Below are positions 12,168-24,543 of a DNA stretch of 64,000 bases, in pieces. This DNA comes from Haberlea rhodopensis (Eukaryota > Streptophyta > Magnoliopsida > Lamiales > Gesneriaceae): the NCBI GenBank assembly GCA_907163345.1, contig CAJQUN010000022.1, positions 310,001 to 374,000 of the forward strand, in the 5' to 3' direction. How positions within the stretch are numbered: position 1 is the first letter of the stretch; every line of letters begins with the position of its first letter. Below the pieces are notes generated by a model. That model was not told the origin of the DNA. It made no database searches and worked only from the letters and a program-made list of their open reading frames with translations. Both the position numbers and the translations under genes were made by a program.

Positions 12168-12180
12168 ACAATATTAGACA

Positions 12181-12995
12181 ATATAATGTGATAAGCTCGA
12201 TCGAAAAAATATTGATACAAAAAATCAAACTTGTAATCAATGATCTTGATATTTATATACTCTACCAATTCGATCAACTTTTACGGGAAAATAAACTCTT
12301 TTTATGAGTTACATAACGTGACTTCGACTCTTTACCTTTATTTGACCATGTTCTCCTTTCATTAAATTTTCCCTGTTTTACCAATCCCTCTTACACGTGT
12401 ATGGCTTCTATTTTGAAGTTTAATATTTTTTTGGGGATTGATGATATAAAATATATTAAATTAATGAGGCTTTACATATGAGTAAGCAACATTTTAAAAT
12501 ACTCACCGCCCCTTCTTTAAGAATGATTTTAAATATTATTCGAAACTATTGTTTTGATATTATTTTACAGGATTTTAACTAATAATCGCTTTGTCCTTTT
12601 ATGCTATGTTTTTACTATAAATACAAAATCAAATTTAATGATTTTTTTAAATTTGTATAAAATTTTAAATCTTAGTGTATGATGATTGATGATGTATGGT
12701 TTAATATTAAAATAATTCAAATCAATTGTTAACATTTACATTTAAAAAAAATAATTAAATTGGCCCATTGACCATATCAACATGATAGGAATTCTATTAC
12801 TTAGAAGAAGAAAAAAAGGAGAATGTAGCAAAAATTCATTTTAGGATGATGATTTCATGTCCTAACATCAATATGATGGTTATTTTGATGATACCCTGCG
12901 AACATCAATATTATCCATAATGTTCTTAGAAATAGATATTATCATACATTATAAATATTCTATTTAAATATTATCAATATACGATGATCTTGAGA
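12181..12995. other. AT-rich intergenic, no gene seen
   Basis: Low-complexity AT-rich sequence with no long open frame and no element ends I can place. Confidence 0.5.
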
Positions 12996-13003
12996 GGTAA
13001 TAT

Positions 13004-13755
13004 TAGAGTTTTTAAAATCGGATCGGACATGAAATCGATGTCCTTGCTGGTTACAGGTTCGATCGGTTCAACCGGTTGAACTATTGATTCAACCGATGAT
13101 GACGTCAGCATTATGTAATATCTATTTTAAGTTTTGTAAAATATATATACCATATATTTTACTATAGTTTCAAGTTGTTCATAATAAAAAAATATCGTTA
13201 CACCAACATAACATGTCAAACTTAGAAAATCAGATAAAATGAAATGTCTAACATAAAATAATAATAATAATAATAAAACATCTAAAAAACAACAAATAAT
13301 GCCAAAAAAGATCAATATCCCAAAATTATAATAAAATATTAAAAATATTATGAAATTATTCACATATATTATAATTTACGAGAAACTAAACATGTTTATA
13401 TATTATATATAAGACACATTTATTGAATTATATGAATTTTTTGATTAAAACACGCATAAAATATTAATCATTTCAATAACAATAAATTATATATAATATT
13501 TTTTGTTCTACAAATTTGATTTATAATTTTAAAAAAATAAAAAGAATTTAAATTTTAAAAAGGAAAGAAAAAAAGGAACATACTGGTTCAATCAGTCAAT
13601 CGGTTCACTGGTTGAACCGATTTTTTACCAGTTTAATCCGGTTCCCATTGATTTTTTATCAGGATGCTTTTGAAGGGTCAACCAGATCGAATCAAACACT
13701 GTTTATAAGTTAAACCGATTGAATCGATCGGTTCGAACCGATTTTCAAAACACTG
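13004..13755. mobile_element. hAT-type MITE with CAGTGTTTT-like ends
   Basis: The ends are inverted: TAGAGTTTTTAAAATCGG on the left and the complement of CAGTGTTTTGAAAATCGG on the right. Subterminal GGTTCAACCGGTTGAAC-type repeats extend the inverted structure. The flanking 8-bp sequences GGTAATAT (12996-13003) and GATAATAT (13756-13763) match at 7 of 8, as expected for an old hAT target duplication. The interior is AT-rich and has no coding potential. Confidence 0.8.
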
Positions 13756-13763
13756 GATAATAT

Positions 13764-14373
13764 CAAATATTCACGATATGTTGATAGCACCAAAATTTAT
13801 CGTACATAGGATGTAAGACTTAAATGTCCATTATTTAAGGCAGTTGGATCAGATTTTATTTCTTGGTCCCACATTTGGTATAGATCTACTTAGTCATGCG
13901 CACATGTAAGATTTTCGGGTGCCCAACTTTTTTAAATGCCTACCAAACAATCTCTTACGTGTGCCCTAATTTAATGGGAAAACTTTAATTTTTTTATTTA
14001 TTTTTAAACATAATAATATTTTTAAATGGAAAACGGACCACAACTCAAGTATTAAAAACTCACTTTTATCAGAGAAATTTAAGTAAATATAGAGATTTTA
14101 AATCATAGTATTTGACCATAAAAACAAACTTAAGTACATATAGCAATAGAGAGAATACAAATTAGGCAATGTGGAGAGTGTGAGGGAGAGTATAGTTGCG
14201 GGCATAGCCTAGTTAGTAAGCAGTTCTCTCTCCAAAATGTCTCGATATCAAGTCTCGTATGTGATGAAAAAATATTTGTCCCTCCTACATGAAAAAAAGA
14301 AGAAGAAGAGAGTGAGAGTTAAAATATGATACATTGAGTAATTAATTAAGATATAATGGTTTAAAAAGAGAGG
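13764..14373. other. Intergenic; possible weak tRNA-like SINE head
   Basis: No gene. At about 14197-14262 a segment (GGGCATAGCCTAGTTAGTAAGC ... CAAGTCTCGTATG) resembles a degraded tRNA A-box/B-box pair and is followed by an A-rich tail near 14290-14310. This is suggestive only. Confidence 0.3.
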
Positions 14374-14378
14374 GATCG

Positions 14379-15091
14379 TGTTAGGATCGAATGTGGGTGA
14401 CTGCAGTTTACACCCAAAATTTTTACTATGTTTGCAGCGAGATATTAGATCGAGTTTGGTTTAAGAAACCAAACAAAAAATATTCGAACTAACCCACTAT
14501 ATAAATGATTAAGTATTTGTAAAAAGCATAGTAAAATATTTAAATCAAAACAGCAAATAAACGAAGAGAAAATAAATGCACAAAAAATTGTTTATGAAAG
14601 TTCTATGGTGTATTTCTCATCACTTAGCTGGTCAGCTTAGTTGAACTAAGCTGAGCTGACTTATACTACACTAGTGTGACTTCGTTGGTTAGACTTCGAC
14701 TGTACTCCTCTGTCCACGCAGATGGCCTTGTTACCCCTTTTCAACTAACTTGATTTGTTGAGATAGCTTTTGATTTGTTGATTTATAGGTCAAGTGATAA
14801 ATATGGAAGTTGTAGCATTTTGTCTTGGATTTCCTGATAATCAAGACTCGCGTTGCTTTGATAAGCAAGCTGAAATTTGTTGTCAATATACCAAAGCTGC
14901 TCTAGCCCTGATGTTATCCATTAAGTGCGATTAAGCAAGACTCAAGTCTGGAAAGTGAGATAGCTTCTTTTGCAATTCATCAAGTTTTAGAATATCTTTT
15001 ATAAGCTGCACATTTGATGAAATATGTTAGCAATATAATAACAATTTTTCTTAACATCAAAACTAATATTAGTAAGATCCAAAACACAACA
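14379..15091 (+). mobile_element. Solo LTR, Copia-type ends, perfect TSD
   Basis: The 713-bp unit begins TGTTAGGATCG and ends CACAACA, flanked by a perfect 5-bp TSD, GATCG, at 14374-14378 and 15092-15096. There is no internal domain and no second LTR, so it is a solo LTR left by recombination. It is related to the LTR starting at 32535 (shared TGTTAGGATCGA start and AGATCGA(G/A)TTTGGTTTAA block). Orientation is given by the match to that copy and is not proven. Confidence 0.85.
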
Positions 15092-15096
15092 GATCG

Positions 15097-16081
15097 ATTC
15101 TTTTTAACATAAACTAAATTTTAAAATAGCTCAATTAAAAAATTATTATAACTAAGTTGAGTTTTCAAGTTGTTTGAGGACAATAAAATATTTGTTTACT
15201 CGATCAAATTTTCACACAATTTTTTGTTTCAAAATAAAGTTTAGTTATTAAAATATTACATAATGTAATATTGACTTATTGACTTTTTATTAATGCTTTT
15301 TTAAAATAAATTAAACCAATATAAATACAAAATCCTGGCTATACACCTACATAAATATATTTTTTTTTCTAAATGAAATTACCCCTAAAAACACTCACAA
15401 AAAAAAAAAAATCAAACATAATGTCAGTTGTGATCCTCAATCATTGAGCTATCTATACCTTATTTAATTCAACGGGATATGTGTTTTAACGTGTCTGGTT
15501 TCTAATGCATTTTCAATAACACGTATCATATTATACGTACATACATCTATGACTATTAATGTTTATTTATTGATTGGAAATATATGATTTAATTTTTAAA
15601 CTTATAATTTAGTTTTCTATATACGTAGACGAAGAAATATATTCAAATCCTAGTTAGACAAGAAGCTGGCTAATTGTTTATTACCCTTAAAACAATTTAA
15701 AAAAATATTACATTTTACCCCTTTAATGAAATTTTTGCTCTCCATTTTCATGTTATTATTTTTTTTCTCATAAACAAAAGTTCTAGATTCGCCCCGAACA
15801 ATCATAAACTCAAACTAAGGTTTTATTGTGAAATATTACTTTTAGAATGATGTCTGTATATATATTTTTGTTAATGTGTCTAAATATTAAGTATGTTTAT
15901 TTTAAAAAAAATACTTACAAATCGAACATATTAAAGTCTTTCTTTTAAATATGATTTTATATTTAAACAGATCCTGGATGATGTGAAAGCAGAAAGAACA
16001 GAACAAGAACCTCTATTTTTGTTCCGTTCTTGCGTATGAAAAGACTATATATATATGGGCATAAAACAATGAAAACGTACC

Positions 16082-16087
<6 letters not shown>
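15097..16087. other. AT-rich intergenic, no gene seen
   Basis: No supported coding region. Short open frames here lack conserved content. Confidence 0.5.

Positions 16088-16131
<44 letters not shown>
16088..16131. repeat. (TA)n microsatellite
   Basis: An uninterrupted TA dinucleotide run of about 22 units. Open frames crossing it on both strands are artefacts of the repeat. Confidence 0.95.
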
Positions 16132-16135
<4 letters not shown>

Positions 16136-16291
16136 TGTGTGTGTGTGGTGAACATTATGTTGAGTGGAATAAAAGAAGAAACGGATGTCAATATATAAAG
16201 AAAAAAGAGAAGAAAAAAATAATATTGCAGGTGAGCAAAAAAGAAACAAGAATTTCGAAATACCTAAAATCCCACAATATTCCACACTGGA

Positions 16292-16927
16292 TGCTAGGAT
16301 ATATAGAAATTATGTATCGTATCTTTGAGATAACAAAAGCCAAAATAACAAAATGGCTCAATGAACGTTTGTCGATGTGAGATTAGATTTCCGTCATTGA
16401 AACGATATTGCCCCAGTATAATGCTCATGGTTTAACGGCAATCGTTTCCCAATAAACAACTATGATTCGTGATAGAAACACTTCAAATCACGAATCCTTA
16501 AATCACAAAGGTTTAAAGGCATTCAACCAAAAACAATGGATGAACAATATGAATGCAGAAATTTGCTTTGATCTTGTGTTTTAATCTCTTCAAAAGTATT
16601 TTTACTTCTCAAGGGAGTTTTTTCTATATACAGTGCATCATTGGCAAAGGAAATACACTTTTTGATGCATTATTTCATGAAAAGATGCATCACTACGCCA
16701 AATGGTACACAACCATTCACAAAAACTGAGTTCGCATAGGCCCAGCACATGCAGAGCCTATGCGCAGCATACTCTGCCTGGAATTTCATTCCAGACAGAG
16801 TTGCGCCTAGGCGCCACCCCTATTGCCCGGATTTTTTCGGGTAGCTTCGGTGTCTCGTTTTGTTCATTTTTTGTATTTTCGACTTTTTATATGCTTAATT
16901 TCAATTCATTAAGCATATTTTCCTAAT
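16292..16927 (-). repeat. 3' LTR of Copia element A
   Basis: It aligns with 22370-23108 over most of its length, for example in the CACTTCAAATCACGAATC and CTGCCTGGAATTTCATTCCAG blocks. The expected TGTTGGAAAAT start (minus strand) has decayed here to TAGGAAAAT. It carries the GCGCCTAGGCGCC palindrome at about 16803-16815 where the other Copia-type LTRs (8300, 31273) carry GATCGATCG forms. Confidence 0.8.
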
Positions 16928-17659
16928 CCCCCACATGAACTAAAATTAATGCATGTGTGACGTGGGTTGAGTGCCCTTAACGAATTGTTATAGCATCTGG
17001 AGGTAGCTTGCGGCTTTGAACCTTGCATAGTATTATTCAATCGGATTTACTTGACTTACTTAATAGTGAACTTATAGTCTTGAACTATTAGTCGTTGGTG
17101 TAAACCGAGACAATTGAACCAACACCATAACAATCCTAACATTCGTATTGGTTTCTTACGGTTGTATCTGTTTCGACCTTGGATCATGCTTGGTCTCATA
17201 AGTGCTTTCCATCTCTGATAGGGCCACACTTCGCACTCAGATAGGTGATCTCCAAAAAACGGTATCCCGCTATACTCCAACATATTTATTTATATGTCTT
17301 AGGAATCATTAAAGGCCTTCGACTATCCACCCTTTTTGCAGATCACGCCTCTCATCCTAGGAATGTGTTGGAGATTAATTCTCCAAGGTGTTTCCTCAAT
17401 CTCATAATTTGGTTGTCCCTTTTGAACCTACATCTTGGGATCTCTAGCCAACTAGGGTGTATATCCACTACAAGATTTTAATTTGGGGTTTTAATGACAT
17501 TTCCCTCGATAGGCAACTTTATTGATCTCTTGGTAAACATTTTCGTTAACATATCGGCGGATTTCTCATACCTTAGTGGCACTTGTCATGTGGTATTATG
17601 TCTATAACTTATATGTTGAGACTTACTAGTTTACATACTACATTGTGCACTTTCTACAG

Positions 17660-18010
17660 CATATTAGATGTCACAATATATTATAATTCCACGCACATGT
17701 TCTTTCCAATATGGAATTTCTTCTAAGAGACCTTGAAGTCATTCTGGCTCTTCTCTGGTTTATCCATTGCAAGGAACTTGATTTCATTGTGGCTCGAGAT
17801 ATATACATTTGCTTAGAAGGTTCCCACAACACAGAGTCATTTCCAATAATAAAACATATTACCATTTATGGATTTTGAATCCCTCATTACTGCCAACAAG
17901 AAATTCAAAAACATCAAAGCCCTCCGGCTTTTTCTCCGCTTTATTCAGTGCTATGAATTCTGATTTCATAGTGGGTTGAGCTATACACTTTTTTGTTTAG
18001 AAATTTCCCT
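17660..18010 (-). pseudogene. Copia RNase H fragments, partly duplicated
   Basis: The minus strand near 17905-17975 encodes an AQPTMKSEFIALNKA-like block, the RNase H segment that contains the conserved Ser-Glu pair. A second diverged version (RATMKSSSLQW, HNEIKFLAMDKP in another frame) lies at 17740-17800. Both are broken by stops. The doubled signal suggests a small local duplication within the dead element. Confidence 0.55.
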
Positions 18011-18649
18011 TTGTTTCCTTTTTTCATGGCGCATCAACATTACCACTGGTTAGCACATAACCATTTTGTGTCAGATATCCAATTTATATCAAGATTTCTC
18101 GAGTTTCGAATTCTAAGCGTTAGAGCTTACAAAATATGAAACTATCTTAATACACAAATCAAATTTTAACCACAACTTTCTTAGAAAATTCAAGTTCAAG
18201 ATTTTATTTCTTACAAACTTGAATTTTAAGCGCAAAGCTTAAATAATTTGAAACTATAATTAAACATGAAAATTCATCTGGGAAACTTCAATTTCAATTT
18301 TGACATTGATGCATCAACATTCATCATGTCAAAAATGATTCATCGACATTTTCTTCATTGTTTTAACTCTATATTATTTCTCATAATGAGCATATCATCA
18401 ACTTACAAACATACTTACATATGATTTATTTGTGTTATTTTTGTCATACTTGTTTTGAAAACACAATTTTGTCAAATTTATCATGTCATTCATTTGAACT
18501 TGTTATGACTTACTTCAATCGTGCACCCTAGACTTTCAATATTTGTAGGAAACTTTGTCATTATTTCATATGGATTTTTCGTCATTGCCTAAGAGTGGTA
18601 CTTAGAATATGGTTGACCAATAAATTGCTTCCCCCATAAGTTTGGGTAA

Positions 18650-20538
18650 TGTCATGCCTCGATATGACGTATATATATATTATACGATTATGGTGTAATT
18701 ATGATTAATTACAGTACGATGTGGACTCGGGTTCAGGTTGAACCGAGCACGACTAATGTTATGCATGAATGAAACCTCATGTAGATATGAGAAATCAAAG
18801 AGAGTGAGTTAAGAACATGAACATGTGATAGATGGACTTAATATGATTGTGTTATATTGGACAAGAAAATAGAAAGAGAGCATAGAAGTGGATTTCGAAA
18901 TGCATCACATAGTAGGAGACCATTTTGTCCTACATTTAAGATGCATTAGAGATGCATTTCACTTGCATGTAAGTTGAATTTGGTGAGGATAAATAACATG
19001 AAATCAGATTGATAAACATACTACACCACATCTCACCTACAATTCTCTACACAAGCACCTCTCCAAAACCCTTGTTGGTTCTTGCATTTTATGCTTAGAT
19101 TTCACTTGGTAATCCAGCTAGAAAGTAGAGTGAAGTGATTAAGGAATTTATGATTTTAAGCTTGGATATGTTGTTATTTATGAATTATGTGACCTTGAGT
19201 ACCAAGTGTTCATGGTTGGAATTACTACTTGTTAGGACGTAAATAATTTTGTGATATGATGATAGAAACATGTTTATAGGATACTAGAGATTGCAAAAAC
19301 ATGTTTGAATGTGAATTTTTGAGTAGTAGAAGAAGAACCATGAAGATAAGCTCAAAATCGCCATGTTCTGAAATTTTCGAACATCGGTGATCGAGCGATC
19401 GATCACCGAGAACAGAGCAAAAATAAGACGGTGAAACATATGGTGATCGATCGGTGAAAATATGGCGATCGATCGTGAGGAAACAGAACACTTTGGCGAT
19501 CGATCGCGAGATAGTGGCGATCGATCGCGATGGAACAGAACAGTTTGGCGATCGATCGGTGAAAGTGGCGATCGATCGCCAGGGGTAAGATTTTGAAAAA
19601 TGTTAGATTTTTGTAGAATTTGATTTTGAAGCCTATTGTAACATGTTATATTGTTCATATTGTTGTAGCATCATCACAGGGGGCGGGGCAACGAGGCGGT
19701 TAGACATTGACGCCTAATTTATATCTTTTGTGTCGCATTACAGGTACATTTTGACGTACGAGTATATGATATTTGTTGTGATGATGATGTGGGACATTAT
19801 ATCATATGATTAGTGGTATCATATGCATGTGCATTCATGAAGTTTATATTGTTTAGATGGATGACACGAAAGATATGTCTCATATGCTTTGGCTGAGATC
19901 ATTGCCACGATAGATATGGCAATGTGGGGCATATGCTTTGGCTGAGATTGTTGCCACGATAGGTATGCTACATATGCTTTGGCATGAGAGGTATACGCCG
20001 GTTGGGTATATGCTCTGGTTGTTATAACATGTAAGGACGGTACTATGATATGTGCTGCTAATATGAAGATGTGAGGAGGTTCCACTGACATATTAAGCTG
20101 AGATAGACATATCATATTGGTCTGGTTATAACAGGATGAGGGATGAGACATGTCATGACATATTTGCATTTGATGATGCATGATACAGAACAATCACGGT
20201 TGATGTTTATAGTGCTTTATCGTTTATGTTTCTTATTGATATTGCACTGAGATAGTCGTTTCTCTATACTCATGTTGTGTGATTGTTTCTGTAGGGACTC
20301 ATAGACGTGGGATGACGAGATTGTGAGTCTTATTCCGCTGCGAGTTGAACCACTGCATAGGAGTTGTACGAGTCTAGGTTGTTTTACTGTACATATGATG
20401 TATATTATGACAGGATTTGTGTAAGTATTGTAACAACCAACATGAGTAAACTCTTAATCAGTGTATGTTTTACTTAATTCTTACTCACATATGTATAATG
20501 AACTGATACATAATGGATTAAGTAACGAGGACCTCACA
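18650..20538 (+). mobile_element. Ty3/gypsy solo LTR nested in Copia element A
   Basis: The 1,889-bp unit starts TGTCATGCCTCG and ends ACCTCACA. A perfect 5-bp TSD, GGTAA, lies at 18645-18649 and 20539-20543. It has no internal domain. Inside are an array of GCGATCGATCGC palindromes (19383-19582) and a minisatellite of TATGCTTTGGCTGAGAT-like units (19883-20010). Removing it would rejoin the Copia pol remnant on either side, so it is younger than that element. Confidence 0.92.
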
Positions 20539-20543
20539 GGTAA

Positions 20544-21768
20544 TCTCGAACTTATCAAAATTTCATTAGCGTTCCAACTTTCAAATTTCAAAATTCTAAG
20601 CGTTATAAATTTATAAATAAAAATTCAAGATTTTATTTTTTGCAAAGTTTTGATTTAAGCGCGCTTGCTTACAAAATTTAAAACTTGGACAATATTCTTG
20701 AGTATGATTTAGTAATTGCATTTTAAGCGTACAAACTTACAAAACTCAAATTCAAGATTTTATGTCTTGCCAGTTTGAGCTTTAAGCGTATAATGCTTAG
20801 AAAATTTCAAATATAATCAATTTTGTGATAGAACAGCGCCTAGACAAAAAAATTGTGGCATTTGATTCACCATTTGTATTTTACGCATACAAATCTTAGA
20901 AAACTTGAAATCGAGATTTTATATCTTGCAAATTCAAGTCTTCAGCGTAAAATACTTAGACAACACAATTTGAATCAACTCACAATTCTTCATTGCAAAA
21001 CTTACTTGTTTTATTGGTCTTCAACATCATTCACATAGTGTTCAAACATTTTCATGGCCTCGGTTTTTCTTTGTAGCAAATAACCATGACAATTCCTTGT
21101 GCAATAATCGATAAAATAACGAATGTTTTTCCCACACCTCTAGTTTGCACAAACTGTAAATCACAAACATCAATGTGAATTGATTCTAGAGGTGTCCCTT
21201 TTTTTCAACCGAATGAATGGCGGTTTTGTTACCGATCCCCACACAAGTCTCACACTTATGTTTAAGTTAACATTCACTTAAAACATTAAATTTAACTTTA
21301 CAAATTTACGTAGTGAATTATAATTTATATGACTAACCGATCATCCATAAATCATAAAACTCAATCAGATGAGTAATAACATAATTTTATTGCTTCTAAT
21401 ATTAAAAAAACAACCACAATTACGTCCAATCAGGAAAAACTCATTTTCCATATAACCTTTTTCCATCAAACACGAAGTTTGATTAATACAATCCTTTTCA
21501 AAATTAAATTACCAATCAAGCGTTAAGCATAAGATCAGATAAACTGTCTGATAATCTGTCATCTTTGGTTATATTGACTTAATCTTTTGCCTTCCCTCGA
21601 TTGTCTATTTTATGGCATTTTACTCTTACTTTTTAGCCTTCCCACCATTCGAGGTTTTTTACTGTCAAACTTTCTTTTTGTTCCAGTATTTTGTTCAACC
21701 AAGTTAACACTGGCTTCCATATGATGCTTTACCGCATTCCTTTCGGAATTCTTACTGTTCTCCTCGAT
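20544..21768 (-). pseudogene. Copia pre-integrase/integrase remnants of element A
   Basis: Antisense Copia-like sequence with no usable frame. The stretch 21040-21260 resembles the integrase region seen at 5390-5560 in the other antisense Copia remnant (shared TCTAGAGG and CACACTTATG/CACATTTTTGTG blocks). Assignment is by similarity between the two remnants and by position. Confidence 0.5.
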
Positions 21769-22344
21769 TCATAGATGAACCACGAGGACTTCAAGACTAA
21801 TCTCCTTTTGTTTATGTTTGTGATAGTTCTTAAAGTGCTTCCACATTGGGGGTAATTTCTCAATCATTGCAGTCACTTGGAATGAGTCACTTAGAATCAT
21901 TCCCTCCGCATGATTATCATGCATGATCACTTGTAGTTCTTGCACTTGCACTATCACTGGCTTAACATTGACCGCTTTGAAATCCAGGAACTGTCGTACA
22001 ATGAATTTTTTCATACCGGCATCCTCGGATTGTATTTCCTTTCCAATGATTCCACAATTCCTTTGTGATTTTCACTACGCAATAAACATTGTATAATTTA
22101 TTGTCTAGACCATTTAGAATGTAGTTCTTGTAGCGCTTTGATTCCAAGCAGCAACCGCATCCCTCTTTTCGGTATCGGTCTCACCATCTTCAATTGTTGG
22201 AGCATCTTCACTTAAAAACCTTGCAAATCCCAGGGTTGCCAAGTAGAAGTGCATTTTTTGTTGCCATCTTTTGAAGTCATTTCCATTGAAATTCTCGGGC
22301 ATTTCTTCATGATGAACGGAAGTCGTTGCACTTGTTGAGGCCAT
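21769..22344 (-). pseudogene. Copia gag remnant of element A
   Basis: It starts at an ATG (22344, minus) and encodes MASTSATTSVHHEEMPENFN, then FKRWQQKMHFYLATLGFARF, the N-terminal gag segment. It continues in shifted frames to a LYNVYCVVKITKELW block and to MIEKLPPMWKHFKNYHKHKQ, the end of the conserved gag core (UBN2-type). At least two frameshifts break it. Gag forms the particle that packages the element RNA. It lies directly downstream of the 5' LTR. The fragment at 30730-31247 is a close relative. Confidence 0.85.
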
Positions 22345-22369
22345 TTGTTATTAAATATCATTTCAAGAT

Positions 22370-23108
22370 TGTAGGAATTTTGTATCGGATGTGTATCTTT
22401 GGGATAAACAAACGCAAAGTAACAAGATTGCTCAATGATGTCGATATGAGATTTGGAATCTCTACCCTTGAAACGATATTACCTCGCTATGGTGCTCACG
22501 GTTTAGCAGCAATCTTTTTTCAAGATACAACGACTATGATTCATGATAGAAGCACTTCAAATCAAGAATCATTAAACTACAAAGGTTAAAGACACTCAAA
22601 CAAGAACAATGAATGAACAAGATGAACGTGCAGAAATTTGCTTTGATATTGTGTTTTAATCTCTTCAAAAGTATTTTTAATTCTAGAGGATTTGTTCTAT
22701 ATATAGTACATCATTGGATGCCACAGAAATACACCTCTTGGATGCATTCTTCCATGAAAAGATGCATTAATATGCCAAATGGTACATAAGCCTTCACAAA
22801 AACTGATTTTGCACGATTGGACAGCGAACATGGCACATAGGTGTAGCTCATGTTGCGCCTATGCGCAACATAATCTGCCTGGAATTTCATTCCAGGCAGA
22901 GTGACTCCTAGACCCCACCCTACTGCATGGATTTTTCCGGGAAGTTTTGATGTTCCGTGTTTGTTCTTTTTTCGTAGGCAGAGTGACTCCTAGACCCCAC
23001 CCTACTTCTCGGATTTTTCCGGGCAGTTTCGGTGTTCCGTGTTTGTTCTTTTTTCGTATTTTCGACTTCTACATCCTTAATTCAATTCTCTAAGCATATT
23101 TTCCAACA
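22370..23108 (-). repeat. 5' LTR of Copia element A, with internal 82-bp duplication
   Basis: On the minus strand it begins TGTTGGAAAATATGC and ends beside the gag leader. Compared with the 16292 copy it is longer because an 82-bp unit (22894-22975) is repeated in tandem at 22976-23057 with few changes. It contains a GTTGCGCCTATGCGCAAC palindrome at about 22853-22870. Confidence 0.85.
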
Positions 23109-23420
23109 CGATCATCCCTTATCCATCATCAAGCGACTTATATATAATAAAAATATGATGTTCGATCTTCCACTAGTATTGTTTATATTATTTTGAAATA
23201 TATATTTTGTAGTCCTCTAAAGACTCAAAATTGAGTCTTCATTTTGTAAGTTTATCTTGATCATATTTCGTCGAGTGCTGACGTGGCACCTAACACATCA
23301 GTATTTTTTGATAATACATCAGTGCTCCGACGACATGAGAGTAAAAGCAAAAAAACAAATTGGACCACTACTCAATTTTGGCTACTTAAACAACCAAAAC
23401 TCAAAACACACAAACTTAGT

Positions 23421-23463
<43 letters not shown>

Positions 23464-23768
23464 AAAAAAAATTAGGATTAGAGACGAAAATCCGTCGCTA
23501 ATATTAGTTAGTAATGGATTACTGATATATTATGATCCAACAATAAGCCAATGATGGCAAGGTATTTAACAAGACAATGTGAAATTCAAAGAATTAACAT
23601 TTCTACAGATACAGCACAACTTACACAACTCGAGGATAAAATTGACAATTAACACTTCTTCTGATTGTCGATAGCAATTACATTAGTTAGCTAAAATAGA
23701 TATATAAATACACAGAAAGAGAGATTATTGTATTCAATTTTAAGTTCAGCATACTCAAAATACTCTAT
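23109..23768. other. Intergenic with (TA)n run
   Basis: No gene. A TA run of about 19 units occupies 23423-23460; small open frames across it are artefacts. Confidence 0.6.
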
Positions 23769-24543
23769 TGATGCGTGTAAAATGTACCACAAGTGTATAG
23801 TGTCAAGGTTTAGTATATGAATTTAAAGTATGGATGTCGAACCCACGGGATTGAGAATTAAGTCTATATCAAGTACTGTAATTAAATAGCCTCAAATTTA
23901 TTTAGACAATCAATGAGAACGGGTTCTAGAGGTTCTACTTCACTTAACTATCAACTATGTCGTGTTCTTCTAATTTATTAACCACAAAATCATATGTTAT
24001 TATATTACCTCTCTCGAGTGTTCAATAGAAATAATCATTCAATAATCATCTTGATATGTCTACCTAAGATTATTAAACAATTTCAATAGCGCTAGATTCG
24101 TTCACTGACTTCATTGAAGTTATCCGCATGTCTTCTATATAAATTTCCAACGATGTAAATTCCTATAGTCCTATTCAAAACCACATCTCCTGAGTGATAG
24201 ATTCTAAATAAATATGACAATTCAATCAATGGCCAGTCAATTAAATTGCAGTCAAATTAGGAATCACAAATAAATCATATGGAAAACCAAAATACATTCA
24301 TGAAATAATCAACCACATGGTTTCAAGTCAAGATACGTCGTTCCTCTAGAATAATAAATTAGTTCATGAATAAATTAAATAAACACATAGACATGTTCTT
24401 AATCATCATAAAACTATAAAGGAAAAGATGATCAAACGATTTGGATGATGGCTCTCCATCCCCGGTAGTCGTCATTGCCTTCTCCGTTGTCAAAATCTCT
24501 ACCCTTCGATGTAAGTGTACCATCTCTATTGATCTCCTCATCT
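23769..24543 (-). repeat. Left (3') LTR segment of Athila-like element
   Basis: It aligns with 29367-30200, for example in the CACTATGTCGTGTTCTTCTAATTT and CCCCGGTAGTCG blocks, but similarity stops at about 24543, so its outer part in the minus sense (the LTR start) has been lost. A purine-rich (minus-strand) stretch follows to 24720, as is common downstream of Athila genes. Confidence 0.75.

Larger units (their letters stand above)
16292..23108 (-). mobile_element. Decayed Copia element A with nested gypsy solo LTR
   Basis: Two related LTRs in direct orientation (16292-16927 and 22370-23108) flank antisense Copia remnants. The minus-strand order is 5' LTR, gag, pre-integrase/integrase, RT and RNase H, 3' LTR. 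A TGTGGGGGA-type polypurine tract lies beside the left LTR (complement near 16925-16937). A gypsy solo LTR (18650-20538) interrupts the pol region. No intact frame remains and no matching TSD was found, so the ends may have been reshuffled. Confidence 0.8.

Noticed and set aside
16013..16380. Frames with IYIYIYIY runs on both strands
   Set aside because: Translation of a (TA)n microsatellite.
23257..23501. Frames with IYIYIYIY tails
   Set aside because: They cross a second (TA)n run and have no conserved content.
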